From Pontibacter indicus (GTDB lineage: Bacteria; Bacteroidota; Bacteroidia; Cytophagales; Hymenobacteraceae): 64,000 bases of DNA. Position numbers and translations under genes: made by a program. The stretch spans positions 744,001-808,000 of the forward strand of contig NZ_FTPP01000001.1 of NCBI RefSeq assembly GCF_900156345.1, read 5' to 3'. Shown here piece after piece: positions 1-8,621 of this stretch. The notes under the pieces were generated by a model, which worked only from the letters and a program-made list of their open reading frames with translations, searched no databases and was not told where the DNA came from. Position 1 is the stretch's first letter. Every line of letters starts with the position of its first letter.

Positions 1-1463
1 AATAACGACATACCTACATAGGCGTTGGCGCCGTAAGGCTTGCCCAGGTTGAGCGCCCCACCAATGTTGTCGGAGCCAACGTAAAAGTTCAGGAAACGCA
101 CCATCGCACCCACTGTCAGTACAGAGTAGTTGTTTTGAAGCGCCACGGGCATGGCCACCTCAAACTTTTTGAACTCGGCACGTGGTGTGATGGCAAAAAG
201 CGAATTTTGGCGCATCCCGATTGCATTGCGGCCACGTACGCCCTGGATCAGCGTGGCGTTAGCGTATAGACGGTTAGACAGTCGATAATCTACATTGATG
301 TTGAGGGCAGTAGGCAAAGCGGCTCGAAAAGAAGTCTGCTTCTCGTTTTCACTTACATCCATTTGTCCGTTCAGGTAGTCGAGCATTTCCTCTGTCGTTT
401 CAGCATCCCCTATTTCAGAAAGGTTCACCTCTTTGTTGGTACGCGTCACGTCATAGGCCCATACCAGCTCCGGGTTATTGTAGTGGATGCTACCAATGTC
501 CATCAGCGACACAGCTAACCGGTATTTGTACTTGTTTTGCTCGCGGTCTGTGAACTGCTGTCCGTTGCGTGTAATTTGATAATCCGGGTTGTTGGTACGG
601 TACTCGTAGGTAAAGCCCAGATCGGTGCCCCATCCGCTGCCGGCACTCTTTCCGCCCAGCAGTAAGCCGAGCAGATCGCCGCTTTCGGCTGCATCGAAAT
701 CCGGCATGGCGGCATAACCATAGCGAGCGTGTACTTTATCCAGCTTTACCACATACGCTGCTTCGTCACTGCCCTCTACCATCCTCTCCTCAGCCTGCAG
801 GTCTGTATCTTCGAGGTTCAGGAAAGCGGCTGAGCCACCGTTGAGGCGCTTCAGGGTTATACCTGCTTTTACGAAATGTGGTCCCTGGTCTAACACGACA
901 CGGGCATAGCTCAAACCAAGCTCCGAAAACACATTGGCATTCAGGTTCATGTTGTTGCCGGTATAAGGTTTGTATAGGAAGCTGTCGTCTTCTCCGTCCG
1001 CTACTTTATAAAGACGGGCCACTTCTTCTGACAGGTTATTCGCCTGTGCGGCGGCGCGTACGCGCGTTGTTACCGCTATGCTGTGCAGGGGGCTTAGCTG
1101 CCACGTAAACGCCGGACCTCTGAAGTCAGCACCGGCCATCACGAGCTTTTGTTTGCCATTGAGGTTCTCCTGGATATACTCGCTCTTAAATTCCTCTCCC
1201 TTACGTGCCAGCTTTAATAGCGACATTGGCGCATCGTAGCGCAGGTAGTTGTTTGTAGCTCCAAACTCAGCTGAAAATAAGCTCAGGTAGAACTTATGGC
1301 GCGAGTCGGCAATGGCGGAAGGGTTGGTGTAGAGACTGTTGGTACCGGCAAAATTGCTGCTGGCTATACCTAGCTGTTGTGCCTGTGCTGTTTCAGGCAG
1401 TAAGGTCTGGGCAAACAGACCAAGACCAAGGGCAATTTTAACTGCGTAGATGTTTCGTTTCAT
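1..1463 (-). CDS. DUF5723-type outer-membrane protein, 3' end beyond window
   Basis: An open frame reads from an ATG at 1463 leftward to the window edge without a stop, giving at least 487 residues. It starts MKRNIYAVKIALGLGLF and has a signal peptide ending near ETAQAQ. The mature start (QLGIASSNFAGTNSLYTNPS) and the NPSAIADSRHKFYLSL stretch fit the Bacteroidota DUF5723 family of predicted outer-membrane beta-barrels. Alternating aromatic and polar strands continue to the edge. No enzymatic role is known for the family, so the function is unassigned. It is transcribed in the same direction as the gamma-glutamyltransferase gene upstream, but a terminator separates them. Confidence 0.8.
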   Translation of the reverse strand, partial: MKRNIYAVKIALGLGLFAQTLLPETAQAQQLGIASSNFAGTNSLYTNPSAIADSRHKFYLSLFSAEFGATNNYLRYDAPMSLLKLARKGEEFKSEYIQENLNGKQKLVMAGADFRGPAFTWQLSPLHSIAVTTRVRAAAQANNLSEEVARLYKVADGEDDSFLYKPYTGNNMNLNANVFSELGLSYARVVLDQGPHFVKAGITLKRLNGGSAAFLNLEDTDLQAEERMVEGSDEAAYVVKLDKVHARYGYAAMPDFDAAESGDLLGLLLGGKSAGSGWGTDLGFTYEYRTNNPDYQITRNGQQFTDREQNKYKYRLAVSLMDIGSIHYNNPELVWAYDVTRTNKEVNLSEIGDAETTEEMLDYLNGQMDVSENEKQTSFRAALPTALNINVDYRLSNRLYANATLIQGVRGRNAIGMRQNSLFAITPRAEFKKFEVAMPVALQNNYSVLTVGAMVRFLNFYVGSDNIGGALNLGKPYGANAYVGMSL

Positions 1464-1661
1464 GCAAAGCGAATAAGGGTGGGTGAAAGGAGTGATTATG
1501 CTGTAAATCATAGCCCGGAAAGGCGTACGTAGGTATAGGTATTCGTAAGCGCAACAGGTAGTTGCTTAATTATACATAGAAAAAACAATATTTTTATTGG
1601 AGTGGCGGCAAAGGTAGTATGGCAGATTCGAAGTGCCAATACCTAAGTTTGGGTATTTGGT

Positions 1662-1697
1662 GAAAAAAAAATCCCCTTCAGTCTGAAGGGGATTTTG
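1662..1697 (-). terminator. Rho-independent terminator after gamma-glutamyltransferase
   Basis: An 11-bp perfect stem (ATCCCCTTCAG / CTGAAGGGGAT) with a 2-nt loop lies just after the stop codon at 1720. On the minus strand it is followed by a run of eight or more T residues. Confidence 0.85.
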
Positions 1698-1719
1698 GTC
1701 TGTAGACAGATATGAAAAA

Positions 1720-3606
1720 TTACCAGGCGATGCCGTAGTCTTCGCCGTGGTTGCTGGATCCTCCCCAGAAGCTGCCGTGTTTCCAGTCGAAGAAGACGGC
1801 GTTGATCGGCCCGCTGGTGCGGTCGCCGAAGCTCAGGGTATAGCCCATTTTTTTGAGTTCGTTGCGCACCGAGTCGGGGGTGCTTTCGTTGAGCAGGATG
1901 TGGCCCGGCTTGGGTTTGCGATCATCGGTCTTGGTGCCGCCGAGCGAGAGCCAGAGTTGGTTGGTATTAAAGTTGGCTGCCTCAGCTGCTTTTTGCACGT
2001 TCATGTCAAACTCCACCACATTGAGGAAAAACTGCAGCAGGTTCTGTTCCTGCGTGTCACCGCCCTGCACCGCAAAGGATAGGAAAGGGCGGCCATCTTT
2101 CAGCGCCATGGAAGGTGTGAGCGTGACACGCGGACGTTTGCCCGGCTCCACCACGTTGAAAGGGTTAAGCGTCGGGTCGAGCACAAAGCTCTGCATGCGT
2201 TGGCTCATGCCGATGCCGGTGTTGCCTGCGATAACAGCCGGAAGCCAGCCACCGCTTGGGGTGATGGAAACGATCCAACCTTCCTTGTCTGCCGCCTCGA
2301 TGGTCGTGGTGCCTCGCCAAAGCCGATCCTGGTATTCGGCCTCTTCCTGAATAGAGCCGGTGCGTTGGTCGTGGGTCGGGGCAAAGTTGCGGCGCACGGT
2401 GTCCGGTTCAAAGCCTCTCTTCTTCAGCATTTTCAGGTAGGGGTTCTTCCGGCCTTCAAAAGGGTAGGGGTCACCGGGACCGATGGTGGCGTCATTTTTA
2501 TCCTGCTGGATCAGGCTGGCCCGCTGTTTGGCGTAGGCCTTGCTCAGCAGACCCTTCATCGGCTCTTCCGGTTTGAAGTAGGGATCACCATAGTAGAAGT
2601 CGCGATCGGCAAATGAGAGACTCATGGCCTGGTAGACGGTATGAATGTAGCGGGTGCTGTTGTAGCCCATACTTTTCAGATCGAAGTTCTCGAGGATGTT
2701 GAGCGCCTGCAGCAAGGCGGGGCCCTGCGTCCACTGCTGCAGTTTGTATACCTCCACGCCTTTGTAGTTCACCATCATCGGCTCTTCTTCGATCGGCTTC
2801 CACTTGGCCAGGTCCTGCATCGTGATCAAGCCACCCTGCTCTTTGGAGCCGCGAACAAACTCCTCGGCAATATCGCCTTTGTAGAAACGGTCGTAGGCGG
2901 CCATGATCGCCTCTTTGCGACTCTTGCCCTGCTTGAGGGCGGCCCTTTCGGTTTCTACCAGCTTGGTGAGCGTCTGCAACAAATCCTTTTGTACAAAGAT
3001 TTCACCGGCGTTGGGCGCTTCACGTTCCTCCCCCAGGTGCGTCAGGAACACCTTTTTGCTGTAAGGCCACTGCTTGAGCAGCTCCTTGTTTCTTTCAATG
3101 CTGTTAGCGGTCTGCGCTTCGATCGGGTAGCCGGCTGCCAGCTCCATGGCTGGAGCCAGTACCTCTTCCAAACTCAGGGTGCCGTAGTTAGCCAGCATGT
3201 GCATCAGCCCTCCGGGAGTGCCGGGGGTGGTGGCGGCCAGTGGTCCATTCTCGGGCGGAAAGTTGTAGCCCTTGTCTTTGAAGAAATTGGCTGTCGCACC
3301 GGTAGGAGCCACGCCCATTGCGTTGAGGGCAATCACCTTTTTGGTTTTTGGGTTGTAGATGAGCGCCTGTGTTTCGCCCCCCCAGCTCAGCACGTCCCAC
3401 ATGGTGCAGGTGGCTGCGAGCATGGTACAAGCCGCATCCACGGCGTTGCCGCCTTTTTGAAAAGTCATGGCGCCGGCGGTGGCAGCGAGCGGCTTGCCGG
3501 TAATGGCTACCCAGTTCTTGCCGTGCAGCACCGGCTTCTGGGTCTGCTGCGCCGCCGCCGGTAACAAGGGCAAGGCCAGCAGACAAAGGGAAATGAGTCG
3601 TTTCAT
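1720..3606 (-). CDS. ggt: gamma-glutamyltransferase family protein (Ntn hydrolase), secreted
   Basis: 628 residues with a signal peptide (MKRLISLCLLALPLLPAAAQ), so it acts in the periplasm or at the surface. Family members cleave gamma-glutamyl bonds of glutathione and related peptides after self-cleavage into two subunits. Visible family features are KGGNAVDAA near residue 51, the PGTPGGL block near 128, and the predicted nucleophile region around residues 431-436 (RGTTTIEAAD). The first Thr (about 433) aligns with the catalytic Thr. The usual Thr-Thr-His reads Thr-Thr-Thr here, so substrate preference may differ. The later GIGMSQRMQSF and GKRPRVTLTPSMAL blocks match the small subunit. It appears monocistronic, with its own terminator. 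Confidence 0.88.
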   Translation of the reverse strand: MKRLISLCLLALPLLPAAAQQTQKPVLHGKNWVAITGKPLAATAGAMTFQKGGNAVDAACTMLAATCTMWDVLSWGGETQALIYNPKTKKVIALNAMGVAPTGATANFFKDKGYNFPPENGPLAATTPGTPGGLMHMLANYGTLSLEEVLAPAMELAAGYPIEAQTANSIERNKELLKQWPYSKKVFLTHLGEEREAPNAGEIFVQKDLLQTLTKLVETERAALKQGKSRKEAIMAAYDRFYKGDIAEEFVRGSKEQGGLITMQDLAKWKPIEEEPMMVNYKGVEVYKLQQWTQGPALLQALNILENFDLKSMGYNSTRYIHTVYQAMSLSFADRDFYYGDPYFKPEEPMKGLLSKAYAKQRASLIQQDKNDATIGPGDPYPFEGRKNPYLKMLKKRGFEPDTVRRNFAPTHDQRTGSIQEEAEYQDRLWRGTTTIEAADKEGWIVSITPSGGWLPAVIAGNTGIGMSQRMQSFVLDPTLNPFNVVEPGKRPRVTLTPSMALKDGRPFLSFAVQGGDTQEQNLLQFFLNVVEFDMNVQKAAEAANFNTNQLWLSLGGTKTDDRKPKPGHILLNESTPDSVRNELKKMGYTLSFGDRTSGPINAVFFDWKHGSFWGGSSNHGEDYGIAW

Positions 3607-3909
3607 TTGTTCAGGTTTATGCGATCAATTTAGCGAAAATCGATTAGCAGGCCAATGCCGATCCTTAATTTATGAAGGAAGGTATAGCACTTCTGCGAGA
3701 CGGCCTTCTGCAGAGGGACATACCCGAATGGTCTTGTAGGCTTCGCTTAAATGACTTTCGGGTATACCTCATCGTTTGCCGGAAATAAAAAGCCCCTTCG
3801 GTCATAACCAAAGAGGCTTTGTGTGGCGTGGAGCCTTAGACAGCGCGACAACCAGCATATTCCACGGCATAACTGGCCGGGCTATACCTCCCACAAGTAT
3901 AAGAGGGAC
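3607..3909. other. Intergenic region between ggt and cysN
   Basis: About 300 bases without a convincing gene. It contains the cysN terminator (3786-3820) and three copies of the AGGTATA/TATACCT heptamer (near 3683, 3760 and 3881). Its right-hand part is the likely leader of nothing obvious; the ggt promoter should lie within the first 100 bases, but no clear element is seen. Confidence 0.5.
3786..3820 (-). terminator. Terminator of the cys operon
   Basis: Imperfect hairpin with an AAAGCC/GGCTTT base and G-U pairs in the upper stem. It is followed on the minus strand by five T residues and sits about 90 bases past the cysN stop. Confidence 0.65.
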
Positions 3910-5157
3910 CTACTTGATCATCCCGACGCCAACCGTTGAATTGGTCTGCTCGTCGATGAGGATGAAGGAACCGTTGGCTCTGTTATCGGCGAAGGCATCG
4001 TAGAAAAACTCCTTTGCTGTCTTCAGTTGCACATCGGCAATCTCGTTCAGCTTCAGCTCACTCACTTGTTGGTTGTTTTCCAGCGACACTACATCGATCA
4101 GGTTGGACAGGGCGCTTACTTTCGCTTTGGCTACGTTCACGCCATGTTGCAGCAGGTAGGTGCTTCCGACACGGAGCGGCTTCTTGTCCATCCAGCAGAT
4201 GGTGGCCTCCAGCTCCCGGCTTTGCTGCGGCAACTGACTCAGGGGCACGATCATGTCGCCCCGGCTGATGTCCACGTCGTCTTGCAACAGTACGCTCACG
4301 GATTCTTTGGCCTGCGCTGCTTCTATCTCACGACCGAATTTTTCGATGCGGGCGATGGTGGTTTCCTGACCGCTTGGCAGCACGACCACCCGCTCGCCTT
4401 TGCGTAGCAGCCCGCTGGCTACTTTGCCAGCATAGGCTCTGTAATCGTGGAATTCCTCCGATTTAGGTCGCACCACAAACTGCACCGGGAAACGACTCGG
4501 TTCCTCTGACAAGTGTTGTTCCAAAGGTATAGCCTCCAGCAAACTAAGCAAAGGAGTCTCCTGATACCACGGCATGTGCTCCGAGTGACGCACCAGGTTT
4601 TCGCCGTATAGCGAAGAGATAGGTATAAAGCTAATCTCCTGACCCGCGAAGCGCACCTTTTCGGCAAAGGCCATAAAAGCGGCCTTTATCTCCTCAAATC
4701 TTGTTTGATCGTAATCCACCAAGTCCATCTTGTTCACGCAGACCACTACATTCGGTATACGCAGCAGGCAGGAGATGTAAAAATGGCGGAAAGTTTGCTC
4801 CACCACGCCGTTGCGGGCGTCTACCAGAATCATGGAAACATTGGCGTTGGAGGCGCCCGTTACCATGTTGCGGGTATACTCAAAGTGACCCGGCGTATCG
4901 GCGATGATGAACTTACGGGTGGGAGTGGAGCAGTAGATGTGCGCCACGTCGATCGTGATGCCCTGCTCGCGCTCCGCGATCAGGCCGTCGGTCAGCAGCG
5001 AGAGGTCCACATAGTCGAGGCCCTTCTTTTTGCTGCTCGCCATAATGGCTTCCAGCTTATCAGTGGTGATTGAATTGGTTTCGAACAGGAGCCGGCCGAT
5101 CAGGGTGCTTTTCCCATCGTCCACGCTGCCTGCGGTTGCTATTTTCAGAACGTCCAT
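3910..5157 (-). CDS. cysN: Sulfate adenylyltransferase GTPase subunit CysN
   Basis: 415 residues. CysN is the GTP-hydrolysing partner of CysD in ATP sulfurylase, coupling GTP hydrolysis to adenosine 5'-phosphosulfate (APS) synthesis in the cytoplasm. The translation-factor-type G domain is clear: P-loop GSVDDGKST (10-18), the switch stretch EREQGITIDV (61-70), DTPGH (86-90) and NKMD (141-144). EF-Tu-like beta-barrel domains follow. The protein ends without a fused CysC (APS kinase) domain, consistent with the APS-reductase route in this operon. It starts 3 bases after the cysD stop, so translation is probably coupled. Confidence 0.95.
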   Translation of the reverse strand: MDVLKIATAGSVDDGKSTLIGRLLFETNSITTDKLEAIMASSKKKGLDYVDLSLLTDGLIAEREQGITIDVAHIYCSTPTRKFIIADTPGHFEYTRNMVTGASNANVSMILVDARNGVVEQTFRHFYISCLLRIPNVVVCVNKMDLVDYDQTRFEEIKAAFMAFAEKVRFAGQEISFIPISSLYGENLVRHSEHMPWYQETPLLSLLEAIPLEQHLSEEPSRFPVQFVVRPKSEEFHDYRAYAGKVASGLLRKGERVVVLPSGQETTIARIEKFGREIEAAQAKESVSVLLQDDVDISRGDMIVPLSQLPQQSRELEATICWMDKKPLRVGSTYLLQHGVNVAKAKVSALSNLIDVVSLENNQQVSELKLNEIADVQLKTAKEFFYDAFADNRANGSFILIDEQTNSTVGVGMIK

Positions 5158-5160
5158 ACC

Positions 5161-6066
5161 TTAAAAATATCCTGCTTGCTTTCTTTTTTCCATGGCTGCC
5201 TCAGATCGTTTGTCGTCGATGCGGGCACCTCTTTCTGATACCGTGGCGCTCAGTATTTCGGCAATGATGTCCTCAATGGCAACGGCCGTTGACTCTACGG
5301 CAGCCGTGCATGTCATATCGCCCACGGTCCGGAAGCGGACCATGCGGGTGCTTACCGGTTCGTCCTCCGAAACCGTCATGAAGCTGGAGTAGGGAAGAAT
5401 CTGACCATCTCGCTCAAAGGTCTCGCGCTCGTGCGAGTAGTAGATGGAAGGTATAGCCAGCTCCTCTTCCCGGATGTAGTTCCACACGTCCAGCTCCGTC
5501 CAGTTGCTGATTGGGAAGACGCGCACGTTCTCGCCCATGTTGATTTTGCCGTTCAGCATATCAAAGAGCTCCGGTCGCTGCTTCTTGGCGTCCCACTGGC
5601 CAAAGTCGTTTCTCACCGAGAAGATGCGCTCCTTGGCACGGGCTTTCTCTTCGTCGCGCCGGGCTCCGCCAATGCAGGCGTCAAAGCCGAACTCTTCGAT
5701 GGCGTCCAGCAGCGTGACGGTTTGCAGCACGTTGCGGCTGGCGTATTTTCCGGTCTCTTCTGTTACCTTCTGCTGGTCGATGCTGTCCTGCACATAGCGC
5801 ACGATCAGCTCCAGGCCGAGCTCTTCTACCAGTTCGTCCCGGAAGCGGATGGTTTCTTCAAAATTGTGCCCTGTGTCGACGTGGAGCAGGGGGAAAGGAA
5901 TTCGTGCCGGGTAGAAGGCCTTTTGGGCCAGCCTGACCAGCGTGATGGAGTCTTTGCCGCCTGAGAACAGGAGGACCGGTTTCTCAAACTGGGCGGCCAC
6001 TTCCCGCAGGATGTAGATAGCCTCGTCTTCCAGTTCTCTGGGGAATGCCGTGTTGTGAGTAGCCAT
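5161..6066 (-). CDS. cysD: Sulfate adenylyltransferase catalytic subunit CysD
   Basis: 301 residues from the ATG at 6066, matching the usual length of about 300. A longer frame exists upstream, but it overlaps cysH and lacks family similarity. CysD adenylylates sulfate to APS as the partner of CysN. The PP-loop motif SGGKDS is at 35-40, and HVDTGHNFEET and GGARRDEEKARAKER follow as expected for the family. The C-terminus MEKRKQAGYF is typical. The start codon sits one base after the cysH stop (TAATATG arrangement), indicating tight coupling within the operon. Confidence 0.95.
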   Translation of the reverse strand: MATHNTAFPRELEDEAIYILREVAAQFEKPVLLFSGGKDSITLVRLAQKAFYPARIPFPLLHVDTGHNFEETIRFRDELVEELGLELIVRYVQDSIDQQKVTEETGKYASRNVLQTVTLLDAIEEFGFDACIGGARRDEEKARAKERIFSVRNDFGQWDAKKQRPELFDMLNGKINMGENVRVFPISNWTELDVWNYIREEELAIPSIYYSHERETFERDGQILPYSSFMTVSEDEPVSTRMVRFRTVGDMTCTAAVESTAVAIEDIIAEILSATVSERGARIDDKRSEAAMEKRKQAGYF

Positions 6067-6067
6067 A

Positions 6068-6790
6068 TTAATTTTTTTGGTTGAAGTAATTTGCATGAAG
6101 CCCGCACTCTTTCTGGGTTTGTTCCCACCACCACCTGCCGGCACGCGGTTCCTCGCCTGGCTCAATAGCCCGGGTGCAGGGGGCGCAGCCAATGCTGACA
6201 AAACCCTGGTCGTGCAGCTTGTTATAAGGTACCTGATGCTCCTGCAGGTAAGCGAGCATTTCGTCGAAGGACCAGTTGATGATCGGGTTGAATTTGATGA
6301 TCTGGAAATTCTCGTCCCATTCCAGCAGGTTGAAGCTGCTTCGGTTGGCGCTTTGCCCGGAACGCAGCCCGGTCACCCATACGCTTAATCCCTGCAGCGC
6401 TCTGGTCAGTGGCAGCACCTTCCGCACATGGCAGCAGGCCTTGCGGCTTTCCACAGAATCATAGAAACCGTTGATGCCATCGCGTGAGACGTAAGCCTCT
6501 ACGTCGCTGGCCTGTGGAAAGAAGGGCTCTATTTTGCTTTGGTAGAGTCGCTCCGTTTCGCTCCAAAGGGTGTAGGTTTCCTGGAATAGTCGGCCGGTGT
6601 CGAGGGAGAAAATCCGGACGGGAAGCTTAGCTGAGAAAATAGCGTGGGTGATGACCTGGTCTTCCTGTCCAAGGGCGGTCGAGAAGGCTACGCTGTCAGG
6701 GAATCTGCTGGCCACAAGAGCAAGCGCTTCGGAGAGCGACAGGTCTGCCAGTTCCTCAAGCAGCGACGGGATTTGATTTTTCAAGTTCAT
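6068..6790 (-). CDS. cysH: APS reductase, [4Fe-4S] CysH type
   Basis: 240 residues from the ATG at 6790. It reduces APS to sulfite and AMP using thioredoxin-type electrons. The paired cysteines at 119-120 (KACCHVRK) and at 202 and 205 (GCAPCTRAI) form the iron-sulfur motif that separates APS reductases from PAPS reductases. The C-terminal KECGLH carries the catalytic Cys (about 229). Absence of cysC nearby agrees with direct APS use. The start lies inside the 3' end of the DUF2061 gene (35-base overlap), so the two are co-transcribed. A longer in-frame start at 6868 would add 26 residues with no family match. Confidence 0.93.
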   Translation of the reverse strand: MNLKNQIPSLLEELADLSLSEALALVASRFPDSVAFSTALGQEDQVITHAIFSAKLPVRIFSLDTGRLFQETYTLWSETERLYQSKIEPFFPQASDVEAYVSRDGINGFYDSVESRKACCHVRKVLPLTRALQGLSVWVTGLRSGQSANRSSFNLLEWDENFQIIKFNPIINWSFDEMLAYLQEHQVPYNKLHDQGFVSIGCAPCTRAIEPGEEPRAGRWWWEQTQKECGLHANYFNQKN

Positions 6791-7046
6791 GGGCGTGTTT
6801 TTTAACGGTGAATCTTTCCCAGATTCGTTCGTGCACGTAGTAGAGCAGGATTTTGCTGAAGACTTCAATGGTACCGATCGAGAAAGCCATCTTGAGCTTG
6901 CCGGTGATGAAGTAGGAGATGACGATGGTGTCCAGCGTACCCAGAAAGCGCCAGGAAAATGCCTTGGCGATGCTCTTGAATTTGCTGTCCTTGTTAGGGC
7001 CTTGCTTTCTGTTGAAGGCTTTTCGTAGGTATTGATCTAGTAGCAT
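6756..7046 (-). CDS. DUF2061 small membrane protein in the cys operon
   Basis: 96 residues with the DUF2061 signature: SIAKAFSWRFLGTLDT near 25, then two hydrophobic segments, an EVFSKILLYYVHERIW block, and a charged tail. DUF2061 proteins are small integral membrane proteins often found beside sulfate-assimilation genes in Bacteroidota. Their function is not established; a role in sulfate or sulfite transport, or in anchoring the pathway, is only inference from position. It is the first gene after the Rrf2 regulator, 84 bases downstream, and its end overlaps cysH. Confidence 0.85.
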   Translation of the reverse strand: MLLDQYLRKAFNRKQGPNKDSKFKSIAKAFSWRFLGTLDTIVISYFITGKLKMAFSIGTIEVFSKILLYYVHERIWERFTVKKHAHELEKSNPVAA

Positions 7047-7063
7047 AGGGCTGCTTTGAAATC

Positions 7064-7071
7064 CAAAACTA
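7064..7071 (-). promoter_or_regulatory. Possible -7 element before the DUF2061-cys genes
   Basis: On the minus strand this reads TAGTTTTG, matching the Bacteroidota -7 consensus TAnnTTTG, 18 bases before the DUF2061 start. No well-spaced TTG -33 element is visible. The surrounding AT-rich gap (7047-7130) is where an Rrf2 operator for the cys genes would be expected. Confidence 0.3.
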
Positions 7072-7130
7072 CATAAAACCTACAAACTAAATAGGGTAAT
7101 AGACCAAAAAAAATTTAAAATTATCTATGT

Positions 7131-7571
7131 CTAATATTTAAAGGTCTGTTTGTCAGTGTTTTTAGCAGTCAGATCAGCAAGGGTTTTGTTCTCGACAACA
7201 GCTAGCGTTTGGTCCCTTACCTGGCACATGATGAGGTGCATGTTGCAAGTGGCTTCGTCAGGACAGTCGGAGCACTTCTCATAATAATTCAGGCTCACGC
7301 AGGGTAGCCAGGCGATGGGACCGTTGAGCAGGCGGATGATTTTAGCCAGAGTGATCTCTTCTGGTTTTTTGATAAGGTAATAGCCGCCGCCTTTGCCTTT
7401 TTTACTGCCCAGTATACCTGCTTTTTTCAATTCGAGCAGAATGTTTTCGAGAAATTTGTGCGAGATGTTCTTACTGAATGCGATTTCCTGGATAAGCACA
7501 GCGCCCTTCTCCTGGTTTTCGGCCAGGTAGGAGAGGGCATGAAACGCATATTTTGTCTTTTTCGATAGCAT
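7131..7571 (-). CDS. Rrf2-family transcriptional regulator
   Basis: 146 residues. The N-terminal winged helix (MLSKKTKYAFHALSYLA, then ISHKFLENILLELKKAGILGSKKGKGGGYYL) is characteristic of the Rrf2/IscR/CymR family. Four cysteines at about 91, 100, 103 and 109 could bind a cluster or sense sulfur or redox state, although the spacing is not that of IscR. Being directly upstream of the sulfate-assimilation genes on the same strand, it is probably their regulator, as CymR and other Rrf2 proteins control cysteine synthesis elsewhere. The specific ligand and operator are not evident. Confidence 0.9.
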   Translation of the reverse strand: MLSKKTKYAFHALSYLAENQEKGAVLIQEIAFSKNISHKFLENILLELKKAGILGSKKGKGGGYYLIKKPEEITLAKIIRLLNGPIAWLPCVSLNYYEKCSDCPDEATCNMHLIMCQVRDQTLAVVENKTLADLTAKNTDKQTFKY

Positions 7572-7628
7572 GTATCGTATTATTAATAATAACAGGAGAG
7601 ATCCGCAGGTATGGATCAGGTTGAACTA

Positions 7629-7636
7629 CAAAACTA
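7629..7636 (-). promoter_or_regulatory. Possible -7 element of the Rrf2 gene
   Basis: The minus strand reads TAGTTTTG (TAnnTTTG type) 58 bases before the regulator start, the same octamer as before the DUF2061 gene. A canonical -33 element at the right distance is not seen. Confidence 0.28.
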
Positions 7637-7702
7637 AGAAGTATTTCAATAAGTGCATTTTTAGGGGGAGATTATTAACCTCCTTTCATTCGAATACCTC
7701 CA

Positions 7703-7966
7703 ATGCAGAATAATTTAACTTTGCTGAAACGCGTCGGTAAGACTTCCCGAAAATCAGGAAAGAGCAAGGTCCACAAAACAGCTATTGCCAAACTATATCA
7801 AGCCATGAGTACCAGATCGAGAGACCAACAAAAGAAGCAGCGCCAGAAGGAGTTCAAGGAAAGAAAAGAACATCAGGAAATGCTAAAAGCTGCTGCCAAG
7901 AATGCCAAACGCGGTGCTTCAGAGAATGCTGAGGAAAGTGGTGAGAAGTCCAAAGACGAGGTTTAA
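7703..7966 (+). CDS. Small basic hypothetical protein
   Basis: 87 residues from 7703, or 53 from an internal ATG at 7805. It is rich in Lys, Arg, Gln and Glu and probably helical (RDQQKKQRQKEFKERKEHQ), with an acidic tail; there is no signal peptide. A TAACTTTG octamer of the -7 promoter type at 7716-7723 would favour the shorter start at 7805. No family is recognised. A nucleic-acid-binding role is possible given the charge, but not shown. Confidence 0.5.
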   Translation: MQNNLTLLKRVGKTSRKSGKSKVHKTAIAKLYQAMSTRSRDQQKKQRQKEFKERKEHQEMLKAAAKNAKRGASENAEESGEKSKDEV

Positions 7967-7998
7967 GCTTCTTGTGGTGCCGGATCAAAATTAATAGC

Positions 7999-8335
7999 TT
8001 AGCCTGCAGCCCGCGCATTTTCCTCAATTGGCAGCATCTGCCCGGGAATCATCTTGGCGCTTTCCTTTTCCTGTTCCTAAGTGGTGCCATTCACATCCGC
8101 TCTTCCCTCTAATCCCCCTTTCTATCCGTGTCTCTGCGACTGCCCCAGGAAGTACAGCATTCGCCCGGATGCTGTATTTGCCGAGCTCTATCGAACATGT
8201 TTTTGTAAAGCCGATGATACCCCATCTGGCTGTGGCATTTGGGCTGCGGTTCTCATACCCGAACCTGCCTGCTAATAACGACAGGTTGACGATGACAACG
8301 GCAGAGCCTGTAGTAAACCTTATTACTGGTCAGGC
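7999..8335 (-). pseudogene. Decayed short-chain dehydrogenase/reductase (SDR)
   Basis: Reading leftward from about 8335, one frame gives VIVNLSLLAGRFGYENRSPN followed by ATARWGIIGFTKT and SIELGKYSIRANAVLPGAV. This is unmistakably the central part of a classical SDR (NLSS-AGRFGY, YxxxK, IRVNAILPGAV). The catalytic Tyr is Asn and the catalytic Lys is Arg. An in-frame stop lies just upstream near 8331. About 30-40 residues are missing after the IERGI stretch, and a shifted frame seems to resume with a tail resembling the SDR C-terminus (IPGQMLPIEEN) ending at a stop at 7999-8001. The N-terminal cofactor-binding half is not recognisable. No intact ORF covers it. Confidence 0.75.
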
Positions 8336-8621
8336 TGATCAAGAGTGCACCAAATCATGCAATCCCCTAGGTATACACCTCTCTAAAATTATGCATACAG
8401 GCGCACTTAGCACAGAAATTATCGTATGCTGTTAGCGACCTGAGGCTTCCTCAAAAACTATAGGCCACATGAGTTGTTGAACGGGAAATAGGATGGTCTG
8501 CTTGGCTTCTTGATCGGTAATGGCTGCACTCTGCAGTTCAATCCGGTACAAAGAAATTAAGCTTAACTAGACATAATAGTCCAAACCTGACAAAAATCAG
8601 CACGCAAAAACACAAGCAATT

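Noticed and set aside
2641-3564. 307-codon plus-strand frame opposite the gamma-glutamyltransferase
   Set aside because: Antisense to a well-supported gene, with composition typical of a reverse-complement frame.
5161-6201. Longer start for cysD at 6201
   Set aside because: The extra 45 residues overlap cysH and lack homology; the ATG at 6066 gives the normal length and the one-base spacing to the cysH stop.
8028-8435. Plus-strand open frame of about 135 codons
   Set aside because: It starts at TTG, has no family resemblance or sensible composition, and lies opposite the SDR remnant, which explains the openness.
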